Source: Bog-473 sp963728845 (GTDB lineage Bacteria > Actinomycetota > Acidimicrobiia > Acidimicrobiales > RAAP-2). Taken from it: a DNA stretch of 64,000 bases. Made by a program: the position numbers and the translations under genes. Shown piece after piece: positions 37,811 to 52,473 of this stretch. How positions within the stretch are numbered: position 1 is the first letter of the stretch; every line of letters begins with the position of its first letter. Where the stretch lies: assembly GCA_963728845.1 (NCBI GenBank), contig CAVSLS010000049.1, forward strand, positions 7,188 to 71,187, in the 5' to 3' direction. The notes beneath the pieces were generated by a model that made no database searches, was not told the origin of the DNA, and saw only the letters and a program-made list of their open reading frames with translations.

Positions 37811-37825
37811 CTGACGCCCCGTCAG
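37811..37825 (-). promoter_or_regulatory. Palindromic operator candidate CTGACG-CCC-CGTCAG
   Basis: A perfect 6-3-6 palindrome, CTGACGCCCCGTCAG, lies 18 bp upstream of the TTG start of the operon's first SDR gene. Its position between promoter and ribosome-binding site and its symmetry resemble TetR-family operators (TGACGnnnCGTCA-like), which commonly control catabolic operons and are released by a CoA ester of the substrate. No regulator gene lies in the operon. Short loop length would also allow a small RNA hairpin in the leader. Confidence 0.5.
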
Positions 37826-37998
37826 CCGACCACCATAACTCCCGGCCTGCGGAGCCACCACGTCGTCGAGAAGTTGATGAACCGCCGAGGGCTCCTCTGC
37901 GTGCACGACCAGGTCAAGACCGACGATCCTGTGGCGCGTGTAACCGCAACGGGTGCTGTAGCGTCCATCCTTCGGTTCGAGCCCGGGAGGTGGCCGAA

Positions 37999-38533
37999 GT
38001 GAAACACCGTACGAGGTGGCAGGGGGTCGGTGTCGCAGCGTTCGGCCTGACGCTGGCGCTCGCCCCGATGAGCGTGGCGGGCGCCTCGCACGGTCACCGA
38101 AATCACTCGTCGGGGACCACCAAGGGGCTCTGCACCCAACAGCGCGATGTGCAAGGACGTCAAGAACGAGCAGTCGGCCTCGAGCTCGGTCGGCTCGTCC
38201 ATTTCGAAGGCGATCGAGTCCGGGAACTTCGCCACCGCCAAACAGGCCATGCTGGCCGCGTACGACCAGGACACGTCGAACGTGCAGAAGGCACTGAGCG
38301 TCATCCACTCTGCCCCGGCCAAGGTCCAGGCGGCGTTCAAGAACCTGCTGTCCTTCGTGCAGCAGGTCAAGAACGACATCCAGAACGCTTCGAGCGAACA
38401 GGGACTGATCACGTCCTTCGAGGGCCTGGGCAAGAATCCCCAGCTCCAGACGGACGGCGCGACCATCGCAGACTGGTACACGTCGGTGTGCGGCGGCACG
38501 GTGGCGACGACCTCGACGACCGGCCTCGGGTAG
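37999..38533 (+). CDS. Small exported helical protein of unknown function (one frameshift)
   Basis: About 178 residues. GTG at 37999 follows GGGAGG by 8 bp. QGVGVAAFGLTLALAPMSVA is the signal peptide. After a frame change near 38143 the mature part reads CKDVKNEQSASSSVGSSISK then SGNFATAKQAMLAAYDQDTS, KVQAAFKNLLSFVQQVKNDI and ends WYTSVCGGT. It is an alanine/serine-rich helical bundle with two cysteines (one near each end) that may form a disulfide outside the cell. It shares no recognised domain; the arrangement is typical of small exported actinobacterial proteins. Ends 24 bp before the DinB protein. Confidence 0.65.
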
Positions 38534-38557
38534 CCACCGGGCGAGCGCGGGTCCCCG

Positions 38558-39064
38558 GTGCCCGAGACACCGCCGCAGCTGAGCGTCGCGCGGCCCGACG
38601 AGGCAACGCCGCTCGACGAGATGGCGATGGCGCGGGCGTGGCTGCGGCACCTCCGCGACAGCGCAGTCTTCAAGGTCCAGGGCCTGACCGGCGACCAGCT
38701 GCGCTGGCGGCCCGCACCGACAGCCAATTCGCTGGGGGTCATCGTGGTCCATCTCGGGTACGCCGAGAGGCTCTGGCTGCGCGCCGTCTTCGCCGGCGAG
38801 GCCATGGACATGGGCTGGCGCACCCGCATGTTCGAGTTGCCGGACGGCTGGGGTGTCGAGGACGTCGCCGCGTTCTACCGAGCCGAGACGTCGCAGGCGG
38901 ACGCCGTCCTGGACCGGGCGGCGTCGTTCGACCTGCCCTCCTCGGGCGACCTCCGTCCGACAACGCTGCGCTGGGCCGTGTACCACCTGATTGAGGAAAC
39001 GGCTCGGCACGTCGGGCATATGGACATCACCCGTGAGCTGCTCGACGGGAGCATCGGCCGCTGA
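38558..39064 (+). CDS. DinB family protein (DUF664 type)
   Basis: A 168-residue four-helix DinB/DUF664 protein, intact, GTG start. RWRPAPTANSLGVIVVHLGY has the first His ligand, RTRMFELPDGWGVEDVAAFY is the family middle segment, and TLRWAVYHLIEETARHVGHM contains the closing HxxxxTARHxGH motif with two histidines. Members bind a metal and thiol such as mycothiol; reactions are largely unknown. It lies immediately downstream of the small exported protein. Confidence 0.85.
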   Translation: MPETPPQLSVARPDEATPLDEMAMARAWLRHLRDSAVFKVQGLTGDQLRWRPAPTANSLGVIVVHLGYAERLWLRAVFAGEAMDMGWRTRMFELPDGWGVEDVAAFYRAETSQADAVLDRAASFDLPSSGDLRPTTLRWAVYHLIEETARHVGHMDITRELLDGSIGR

Positions 39065-39302
39065 GCGGCGCGGGACGCGTTCGCCTCGTCCTTGGACCGG
39101 CTTCCGTCGTGGGGATCGGGCTCAGGGCGGACCCTGGGCCCCTGGAACGGCTGTACCCGGTGGCGCGACCCACCTGACCCCCTGCAACGTGGGATCCTGG
39201 TAGCGGTCGCGGGAGGTACCGTGGCGTTGTTCCTGACGCCGGCACCAGGTGCTGGGGACAACAGGTCAGTTGGGGGTGTGCCCAGAGAGAGGGGCCGACC
39301 CC

Positions 39303-39332
39303 TTAAATTGGCAGCGCCGAGATTAAATTGGC
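39303..39332 (+). promoter_or_regulatory. 20-bp-spaced direct repeat TTAAATTGGC upstream of the RodZ-C-like gene
   Basis: TTAAATTGGC occurs at 39303 and again at 39323, exactly 20 bp (two helical turns) apart, each continuing with a related GC(A/G)GCGC. This A/T-rich core is unusual in 70% GC DNA. A TTGACA (39344) consensus -35-like hexamer follows immediately, but no convincing -10 was seen 16-18 bp later. The 323-bp gap 39065-39387 contains no gene and is otherwise unremarkable. Together this looks like a regulated promoter for the gene at 39388. Confidence 0.45.
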
Positions 39333-39387
39333 GGCGCAAGAGATTGACAGAGTCAAGCTCGGGGCGTGGGAGGTCGAAATACCGGCC

Positions 39388-40105
39388 ATGGACGTGCAAG
39401 CCGACGACACCGGGCTCCTGCCCGACCAGTCCGCCACGGCCATTTTCGAACGGCCGGTCTCGGGCGCCCAGCAGCCTGTCAGGGCGGCAGCCGCCGGTCA
39501 CGGGCAGCCAGCCGCCGGTCACGGGCAGCCAGCAGCAGCTCTTCGCGGACGCCTACCCCACCTACGCCGACACCGACAAGGTCCCCGCTGTCACCGGCGG
39601 CCGCGGCGGTCCCGGCCGGCGGAGCCCGGGCCGCGTCCTCCGGGTGGCGGTGGTACTGGTCGCCCTCGCGGTCCTGGCTGCGGGCGCGGCGCTCGGGCTC
39701 GTGAAGGCGGGGGTCATCGGCAGCAGCAACGGCGGCGGCAACGGCAGCGGCGCGCCGCCACCGCCGCAGCACAACACGACGCCCGCCGCCCCCAAGACCC
39801 CCCTGCTGACCCAGATCTCCACGGGGACGGGGACGGCCAGCTACCGCATCGACATCGCGGCCTACGCGGTGACGGTGGCCACGACGACGGGCCGCTCATG
39901 GGTCAGCATCGGGATCACCGGCCATAGCCCCAGCTACGAAGGGATCCTGGCTCCCGCCTCGTCCCAGAAGGAGATCCTCATCGGCTCCTCCACCGTGGAC
40001 GTCGGAGCCGGAGGGACCAAGTTGATCGTGACGTCGGGCCACAGGTCGGCCACGTTGACACCGCCCTCCGCGCCCTTCACGTACCAGTTCATGACCAAGG
40101 GCTGA
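39388..40105 (+). CDS. Single-pass membrane protein with DUF4115/RodZ-C-like domain (one frameshift)
   Basis: About 238 residues. The N-terminal part MDVQADDTGLLPDQSATAIF and the rest (YPTYADTDKVPAVTGGRGGP) are in different frames, changing near 39475 at a 21-bp tandem repeat. RVLRVAVVLVALAVLAAGAA is the transmembrane helix, followed by a Gly/Asn/Pro linker (39735-39790). The extracytoplasmic domain has RSWVSIGITGHSPSYEGIL, then SSTVDVGAGGTKLIVTSGH, matching the DUF4115 domain found at the C-terminus of RodZ and HTH-anchored proteins. No HTH is present here, unlike true RodZ. Start uncertain: ATG 39388 chosen; TTG 39328 is possible. Confidence 0.6.
39488..39533 (+). repeat. 21-bp tandem repeat, about 2.2 copies
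   Basis: CAGCCGCCGGTCACGGGCAGC-type units repeat with a 21-bp period in the coding region of the RodZ-C-like gene, giving a PPVTGSQ peptide repeat in one frame. The frame change of the gene falls here, so slippage, real or in sequencing, is a likely cause. Confidence 0.6.
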
Positions 40106-40123
40106 GATAGTCCCGGGCGAAAC

Positions 40124-40930
40124 TCACTCGAGTCGCTCGGCCGCCCGCTCCAGTCTGTGCAGCGCCGCCACCGCGGAACGGTGCTCCTTGCGGGCCCGGG
40201 TCACCCGCTGCACCGCCTCGGCTTCCGCCGCACGCAGCGCGTGCACCGCGGCCTCCGCCTCCTCCAAGCGTTGCCGAATGGCGCGGTGCTCGTCCTCCGC
40301 CTCCCCGAGCGACGCCGACGCGCGCGCCACATCGTTGGTCGCTCGTTCGGCCGCCCGCTGAGCCGACCGTCGCCCGCCTGCCGGCGCAGGGCGGCGCGGC
40401 CGCGTTCGTCCGGGTCGCGTCCGTCGGCTGCTCACACCCGGTGCGGACGGAGCCACCTCGAGTCCCAGGCCCGAATAACGCAGGGCGACGCTGAGCCGGC
40501 CGCGTTGCAGCGCCTCGGCAGCTGCGGGGTCCGCCAGCGCCGCCTCGAGGGTCGCCGTCACCTCCTCGAGGACCGCGTCGGAGACGGACTGCCCCTCCGC
40601 CAGGGCGAGGTCCTTCGCCTGGGCGACGAGTGCCGCCACGGCGTCGCCCCGGCGGCGTGACAGGCGACGCAGCTCGGCGCCGGACAGCCCCGCCTGGGCC
40701 TCGCGGAGTCGGGCGCCCAGTCCGATGAGTCCCTCGATGTCCTGCGGGCGCTCGCGGGCCAGTCGGTTTCCCAGCCAGGCAGAGACCGTCGGCCGGCGGA
40801 GCTTCTTGATCCGCTCCGCCAGTGCCCGGTCACCAGCAGCCCGGGCCTCGCCGGCGCGGGAGTCCCGGCTCGCCGTGAACCGCCCGGGTGCCAGCCCGTA
40901 GAGGTCGTCGGCGATGTCGTCGAAGTCCAC
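40124..40930 (-). CDS. Actinobacterial coiled-coil protein of unknown function
   Basis: A 268-residue protein, intact, GTG start. The N-terminal segment DDLYGLAPGRFTASRDSRAG followed by RIKKLRRPTVSAWLGNRLAR is conserved-looking and positively charged. Two long helical regions follow: residues 70-145 (alanine/leucine-rich) and 195-268 (RAIRQRLEEAEAAVHALRAA region), the second with strong coiled-coil heptads. A basic hinge (RTRPGRTRPRRPAPAGG) joins them, possibly binding nucleic acid. The arrangement is seen in uncharacterised actinobacterial proteins; function is not known. Lies downstream of the enoyl-CoA hydratase/isomerase on the same strand. Confidence 0.75.
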   Translation of the reverse strand: MDFDDIADDLYGLAPGRFTASRDSRAGEARAAGDRALAERIKKLRRPTVSAWLGNRLARERPQDIEGLIGLGARLREAQAGLSGAELRRLSRRRGDAVAALVAQAKDLALAEGQSVSDAVLEEVTATLEAALADPAAAEALQRGRLSVALRYSGLGLEVAPSAPGVSSRRTRPGRTRPRRPAPAGGRRSAQRAAERATNDVARASASLGEAEDEHRAIRQRLEEAEAAVHALRAAEAEAVQRVTRARKEHRSAVAALHRLERAAERLE

Positions 40931-40982
40931 GGTCCCAGTCTTCGTGAAATGGCGCCGCGGGCCAAGCCACAGGACCGCTGGC

Positions 40983-41742
40983 TCAACCCGATCTCCTGTC
41001 GGGCCACGCTGATGGGTCCCAGCTCCTCGGCCACGGCCGCGATGGCAGACTTCTCTCGCTGCCAGGCCGATCCGATCCCTTCGGCGTAACCCTCGCGCAG
41101 GAGGCGCTTGTTCGCGACCAGCGCGGTCAGGTCATGGGTCGCCAGCTGCCGGGCGAGCGCCATGGCGTGATCGAGGGCCTGACCCGCCGGCACCCGGGCA
41201 AGGGCGAAGCCGGCGGCGACCGCCTCGTCGGCGTTCACCGTGGCTCCGGACAGCAGCAGCCACGACGCCTGCTGCGCGCCGACGTGCCGTGGCAGGAGCC
41301 AGCTGCTCCCCGCCTCGGCACACGTGCCCAGCGCCACGAAGGGCAGGCGGATCTGCGCCGTCTCGTCGACCACCGTCAGATCGCAGTGGAGGAGGACGGT
41401 TGCGCCGAACCCGACGGCCGGCCCGTTGACCGCCGCCACGAGCGGCTTGGGGAACCGGGCCAGGGTCTCGACGAGGACGTCGAACCGGGCTCCGAGCTCC
41501 GCGCCGGAGCCTGGACGGCTCGCCTCGTCCAGATCGACGCCCGCGGAGAAGGCCCGGCCCCTCCCGGTGAGCACGCACACCGAGACGCGCCCGTCCCGCG
41601 CGGCCGCATCGAGCTGTCCCGCCAGTGCGCCGTAGCCCTCCGCGGTGAAGGCATTGAGCTTCTCCGGCCGTTCGAGGACGAGCACGCGGATCTTCTCGTG
41701 ATCCTCCGCCGAAACGACGAACCCCGAGGTCGGCTCGGACAC
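40983..41742 (-). CDS. Enoyl-CoA hydratase/isomerase family protein
   Basis: Crotonase-fold protein of about 253 residues from GTG 41742. RPEKLNAFTAEGYGALAGQL, GRGRAFSAGVDLDEASRP (oxyanion hole) and PLVAAVNGPAVGFGATVLLH (second oxyanion strand) are canonical. In the active-site helix only one acidic residue is seen, in LGTCAEAGSSWLLPRHVGAQ, matching Delta3-Delta2-enoyl-CoA isomerases or PaaG-like enzymes rather than two-glutamate hydratases. The frame stays open far past the fold into the next gene; a one-base shift near 41000 gives a natural end, WPDRRSG with stop at 40983, which is used here. Confidence 0.8.
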
Positions 41743-42019
41743 GAGGGCGCCCTGCTACCGGACCGACGCCATCGACATGAAGATGCGAGTCATCGGGCAA
41801 TGCTCCCGGGTCGTCGTGGGCACGCGGCCACACGACTCGTGACTCGCCCAAGGACTGCCTGAAGTCCGGTTGCATGTCGCCAGTCGGTATAACACCGATC
41901 GGGAGAGGGTCCGGTCGGTCCGTTCGTGGCGGGCCGCTCGCACAACGGGGTCCCAACTCGCGCCGGCCTCGGGGTGGGCACCGCTCAAGCGGGCTCGCCG
42001 GAACGCCGACCTCCTCCCC

Positions 42020-43332
42020 ATGCACGCTGGCGGGTCGCGGCGCGACGTCGGTCGTGGTCGGAGCAGCACGAGCCGGACCCGGACCATCGGGTCGTGGGTG
42101 GCGGGGCTCGTCATGGGTGTCGTTGGCCTGGGGGACCCTCGGGGTGGCAGCGACGTCCGCGGCCGGGGGGAGCACCCCGGCGACGACCGGTCCCTCCGGG
42201 GGCGTCGAATCGCTGACCAGTGTCCCGACGGACAACTTCTGGCTGGCCAGCGCACAGGGCGCGGTGTGGAACTTCGGCAACGCCGTCTCCTACGGTTCGG
42301 CCGCGGGCCTGCCCCTCAACCACCCGATCGTCGCCATCACCCCGACCGACGACGCCAAGGGCTACTGGCTGGTGGCCAGCGACGGCGGGATCTTCTCCTA
42401 CGGTGACGCCGGCTTCTACGGCTCGACCGGTATCGATCACGCTCAACAAGCCCATCGTCGGCATGACGCCCACGCCCGACGGCAAGGGGTACTGGATGGT
42501 CGCCTCCGACGGCGGGATCTTCTCCTACGGCGACGCCGCCTTCTACGGCTCGACCGGTTCGATCAAGCTCAACAAGCCCATCGTCGCCATGACGCCCACG
42601 CCCGACGGCAAGGGGTACTGGCTCGTGGCCTCCGACGGCGGGATCTTCTCCTACGGCGACGCCGGCTTCTACGGCTCGACCGGTTCGATCACGCTCAACA
42701 AGCCCATCGTCGCCATGACGCCCACGCCCGATGCCAAGGGCTACTGGATGGTCGCCGCCGACGGCGGGATCTTCAACTTCGGCGACGCCGGCTTCTACGG
42801 CTCCCCGGCCGGTGGTCCGGGCCTCGACCCGACCGAGAAGGTGGTCTCGACCCAGTCGGGGCAGGGCTACTGGGTGGAGGCGCAGAACGGGACGGCCTAC
42901 CCGTTCGGTGACGCCCAGGGCACGCCACCCACGGAGGGACTGATGTTCTCGCCCGTCACGCCCGGGGACAAGGCCGTGCTCTTCGCCTTCGCCCAACTCG
43001 GAAAGCCCTACATCTGGGGAGGCAACGGGCCGGTCGGCTACGACTGCTCCGGACTGGCTCTGGCGTCATGGGAGAACGGAGCCGGCGTCGGCTTCGCCCG
43101 GGTGTCCAACGACCAGTACAACACGGCGGGCAGCCCGGTTGCGCTCACCACGCTTGCGGCCGGGGACCTCGTGTTCTGGGGTTCCAGCCAGACCGACTGG
43201 ACGAGCGTGTACCACACCGGCATCTACGTGGGCGGCAACCAGATCGTCGAGGCGACGGGCGACCAGGTGCAACTCAACTCGCTCGACCAATGGGGTCTGA
43301 GCGACATCATGCCGAACGGACGTCGTCCCTAG
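42020..43332 (+). CDS. NlpC/P60 peptidoglycan endopeptidase with N-terminal GYW-DGGI repeats (frameshifted)
   Basis: Exported cell-wall hydrolase of about 437 residues. ATG 42020 opens a long signal sequence (SWVAGLVMGVVGL, then AWGTLGVAATSAAG after a frame change near 42130). Four or five repeats of 42 residues (GYWLVASDGGIFSYGDAGFY type) follow, with a second frame change near 42440. The C-terminal NlpC/P60 domain has catalytic Cys in PVGYDCSGLALASWENG and His in TSVYHTGIYVGGNQIVEATG. It should cut peptide cross-links in peptidoglycan, with the repeats as a probable binding platform. Divergent from the enoyl-CoA gene over a 277-bp gap that holds no gene. Confidence 0.85.
42354..42815 (+). 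repeat. 126-bp tandem repeats inside the NlpC/P60 gene
   Basis: Repeat units start at 42354, 42481, 42607 and 42733 (spacing 127, 126 and 126 bp; the 127 contains the one-base frame change). Units 2 and 3 are nearly identical at DNA level, including TTCTACGGCTCGACCGGTTC, showing recent duplication or gene conversion. Each encodes one 42-residue GYW..SDGGI module. Confidence 0.85.
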
Positions 43333-43424
43333 TCTCGCGCGAGCAAGGGCTACCGCCCGAGACGTCTCGCCGGAGACCTGTTCAGTCGGCTGCGGCAGGC
43401 GCCTGTCGGCACACGCGGAGCTCA

Positions 43425-47493
<4,069 letters not shown>

Positions 47494-47651
47494 GGCGCTG
47501 GGGTCCTCCTCGTTGGCTCGCTGCTGGGGGTGTACTGCTGGTCCTGCTCTGTCCTGCTCGTCGGCGCCGTCACCCCACCCCCATTCCAGTGGAGCGGTGT
47601 CTCACGGCGCGTCTCCCGATCCGGCGCCCGGGAGGGGCACGAGTCGCCTCA

Positions 47652-47699
47652 CCACAAGATATAGTGGCTGACCCTCCCCCGAGACACGAGATGCTGTGT
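47652..47699 (-). promoter_or_regulatory. Tandem NrdR-box-like palindromes upstream of nrdJ
   Basis: Box A CCACAAGATATAGTGG (47652-47667) and box B ACACGAGATGCTGTGT (47684-47699) both fit the 16-bp NrdR pattern CAC-N8-GTG; centres are 32 bp apart, three helical turns, the usual arrangement for NrdR pairs. They lie about 160-205 bp upstream of the nrdJ start. A third looser palindrome, ATTACAGCACTGTAGT, follows at 47701. The rest of the 358-bp gap 47494-47851 holds no gene and no recognised B12 riboswitch. NrdR would repress nrdJ when deoxynucleotide/ATP levels are high. Confidence 0.65.
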
Positions 47700-47851
47700 C
47701 ATTACAGCACTGTAGTTACGCCCTTGTCAACCAAATCCACGCACCATCCGTGCAGGTCACGGGCCGCTTCGCGATTGTTTGCGCGGGAAGGTCCACGGCG
47801 CCGGTCGGCCACGGCGCCGAAATGCCCGCGGAGCCGTTAGCGTCACCGCCC

Positions 47852-49401
<1,550 letters not shown>

Positions 49402-49503
49402 CGCCACCGGGCGGAACGGCGCACGAATGCTGCGTGCGCGGCCTCTCATTGCCCCTACCGGTCCGGGGGCCGAGGGAGCAGACTGAGGGGAGCACTGCGA
49501 GGC

Positions 49504-51690
49504 GTGGACGAATGGCGTCGCGCTGCGCAGCACGGAGGCTGGGAGGGCATCGTGGTTCGTCGCCATCCGATTCCGCGGGGCGTGCGCCGCGGAGCCCGCC
49601 GGCACCCGGTCAGGAGTCTCGGCGCAGCCGTGGCCGGCCTCGTGGTGGTGGCCGGGAGCCTGGCGATCTACGGCGCCACCGGCACCGGCGTCGCGCCCGC
49701 GGCCGACACGGTGCTCGGCTGCAGTGACACCTGGACGGGCAGCGGCGGGACGACCGACTGGAACACCGCCGCCAACTGGAGCGCCGGCGTCCCCGACGCC
49801 ACCGGTGTCGACACGTGCATCCCCGGCGGCGCGACGGTCGTCGACCAGGACGCCACCACCGTCGTCGGCGAGCTCACCGTGGCCAAGGGAAGCACGCTCT
49901 CCGTCGGCACCGGAGGCACCGGGGACGCCCGATCGGCTGGCGCGCGGACTCTCGGTCTCCTCGGGACTGGACAACGACGGGACGCTGACGGCCGGGCCCT
50001 CGGGCTCCGGCACGGCCACCCTCACCCTCGACGGGCCCATCACGAACAGCGGCGCCTTCGACGTGTTCGGTACGGTCACCGTCGGCGGCGGCGCCGTGTC
50101 GAGCCTGACCAACGCAGGCACGCTCGGGGTCGCTCCGGGTGGTGTGCTCAATCTCGAGCAGTCCTCCACCCTGACGAATGCGTCGAACGGGCTGCTCGCC
50201 TTCGGCATCGGCGGTCCGCCGACGTCCCCGTCGGACTACGGCAGGATCGTGAACGGGGCGTTGTCGCTCGACGGCAGCGTCGCTCCGGTGTTCGAGAGCG
50301 GGTTCACTCCCTCGTCGGCTGCCGAGTACGTCGTGGCAAACAGCTCCTTCAGCGGGACGTTCGCCACCGTTCGTAACGGCGCGACAGCCGATTACTCCCA
50401 CCCGGACGGACTCGGCCTGGTCGGCGGCGCCCCGGCTGCGGCGACTGCCGTCGGCATCACGAGCACCGTCCCGGCATCGGTGTTCGGGCAGGACGTCAGG
50501 TTCACGGCGACCGTGACGCCGGCGTCGGGATCGGAACCGACGGGCTCGGTGTCGTTCTCCGCCGGTGGCGTCCTGCTCGGGACCACACCGGTGGCGACCG
50601 CAGCCGGGGTCACGACCGCCACCTTCGACACTGCGAACCTCCTGGTGGGATCGCAGCCGGTCACCGCGACGTACGGCGGGGACGTCCTCTTCGGCCCCAG
50701 CACCTCACCGGTCGACGCGCAGGTCGTGAAACCGGACGCCGCGGACATCGCGATCGAGGCCGCACCCGCCGACGCGGTCCCCGGCCAGCAGGTCACCTAC
50801 ACGGCGACGGTGTCGGCCGCCGCACCCGGCGCCGGCACTGCGTCCGGCACCGTGGCGTTGAGCGACGACGGGAGCCCCGTCGCAGGCTGCGAGTCGCTCG
50901 CCCTCTCGTCGGCTGCCTCTCCCCAGGTCACCTGTAGTGAGACCTACGACGCCGATGCGACCCACTCCATCGTCGCCACCTACGGCGGGAACGCCGACTT
51001 CCTGCCGTCGACGGCCGCCCTCACCGAGACCGTCGCACCGGTCTCCACCACGACGTCGGTCACCGCGTCGTCGAGCACGTCGACCTCCGGCGAGGCCGTC
51101 TCGTTCACCGCCACGGTGGCCGCGAGCGCAAGCGTGGCGAACCCCACGGGAAGCGTCACCTTCTCCGACAACGGCGCACCGCTCGGCACGTCGACGCTGA
51201 CGACGTCGGGAGGTGTGACCACCACCAGCATGCTCCTCACGACGCTCCCGCTCGGCGTCAACTCCATCACGGCCTCCTACGGCGGGGACCCCGACTTCGG
51301 GGTGAGCTGTCGGGCTCCGCGGCGCCGGTCACGGTGAGCCGGGCGCCGACCACCCTGGGCCTCGGCAGTTCCGCCAACCCGTCGACCCTGGGGCAGCCGG
51401 TCACCATCACGGCGAGCGTGTTCCCGGCCACGGGCTCGGGGGAGACCGGCACCGTCACCTTCTTGTACGACGGCGCCGTCATCGGCAGCGGCAGCGTGTC
51501 GAACGGCCAGGCGACCCTCACCACCGCCACGCTGCCCCTCGGGACCGGCTCCGTCACCGCCACCTACGGGGGCGACGGCAACTTCACCGGCAGTGCCACC
51601 ACGGCCCCGTGGTCCCAGGAGGTCGATCCCGCGCCGCCTGAGCACCCTGCGAAACCGAATAAGCCCTGGGCACCTGCGAACCCGAAATAA
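49504..51690 (+). CDS. Exported Ig-like-repeat surface protein (frameshifted)
   Basis: About 728 residues. After a basic N-terminus, AAVAGLVVVAGSLAIYGATG is the export helix. A first beta-rich part (TDWNTAANWSAGVPDATGVD; GPITNSGAFDVFGTVTVGGG) resembles pectinase-like or autotransporter repeat sheets. Four bacterial Ig-like domains follow, each with PxGxVTFxxxG and ITATYGGDxxF signatures: for example PTGSVSFSAGGVLLGTTPVA and VTATYGGDGNFTGSATT. Frame changes occur near 49940 and 51305. No anchor or LPXTG is seen at the end (KPWAPANPK). Probably a secreted adhesion or cell-surface protein. Start is GTG 49504; ATG 49512 is out of frame. Confidence 0.8.
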
Positions 51691-51754
51691 AGCAAGGAAA
51701 ACCTTGTTATATTGAGCGGTAGAGCGGACCCGCCGCTCGGAAGGGTGGGCAGCC

Positions 51755-52473
51755 ATGAGCGTGGCCATCGTGACAGGGGCATCGCGGGGACTCGGGGAGG
51801 CGTTGGCGACCGGGCTGGCGACGGGCGGGCTGGTCGCTGGTGGTCGACGGACGCGACGAGGTCACACTCGGGGCGGCGGCCGACCGGATCCGCGGGCAGG
51901 CGGCAGCGGACGCCCGCGTCGTCGCGGTGGCCGGCGACATCACCGACCTCGACCACCGCCACGAGCTCACCGGCGCCGCGTTCGAGCTCGGCGGCCTCGA
52001 CCTCGTCGTGAACAACGCCGGCACGCTGGGTGCCTCCCCGCTCCCGTCGCTGGCCGACTACCCGTTGGGTGATCTGCGCGTCGCCTTCGAGGTCAACGTC
52101 GTCGCCCCCCTCGGACTCGTGCAGGACGCGCTCCCGCTGCTCCTCGACGCACCCCACCCGCGCGTGCTGAACATCACGTCGGACGCCGCGGTCGAGGCCT
52201 ACGAAGGGCTGGGGTGGGTACGGAGCCGGCAAGGCGGCGCTCGAGCACCTCGGCGCCGTGCTGGCCGTCGAGTTCCCCGCGCTGACCGTGTGGTCGGTCG
52301 ACCCCGGGGACCTGCGCACCGCCATGCACCAGGCCGCGTTCCCGGGCGAGGACATCTCGGACCGGCCCGAGCCCTCCACCGTGGTGCCCACCTTCCTCGA
52401 GCTGATCGAGAGCAGCCGACCGAGCGGTCGCTACCGGGCCAGCGAGCTCGTCTCGACGGGAGCCGTGGCATGA
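51755..52473 (+). CDS. Short-chain dehydrogenase/reductase (frameshifted)
   Basis: SDR of about 239 residues. VAIVTGASRGLGEALATGLA binds NAD(P); LDLVVNNAGTLGASPLPSLA holds NNAG; after a frame change near 52215 YGAGKAALEHLGAVLAVEF supplies the catalytic Tyr-x3-Lys; WSVDPGDLRTAMHQ is the substrate-loop segment. The first change is near 51840. ATG at 51755 follows GGAAGGGTGGGCAGCC. Its TGA overlaps the ATG of queA (ATGA), which begins a three-gene overlapping operon. A role beside a tRNA-modification enzyme is not obvious. Confidence 0.82.

Noticed and set aside
40558..40980. Long C-terminal extension of the enoyl-CoA hydratase/isomerase
   Set aside because: The open frame runs through the whole start region of the coiled-coil protein gene with no domain; a one-base shift gives a normal-length end.
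42354..42815. CRISPR-like array
   Set aside because: The repeats are 126 bp, in-frame and encode a protein module; there are no short direct repeats with unique spacers and no cas genes.
47494..47651. Possible B12 riboswitch in the nrdJ leader
   Set aside because: A class II reductase invites the idea, but the conserved GCCACTG core and B12-box sequence were not found; only a partial CCACTGG is present, with no matching helices.
51690..51754. Rho-independent terminator after the Ig-repeat gene
   Set aside because: CAAGG-AAAA-CCTTG can pair but the stem is only 5 bp and there is no T run; more likely an A/T-rich promoter region for the following SDR.
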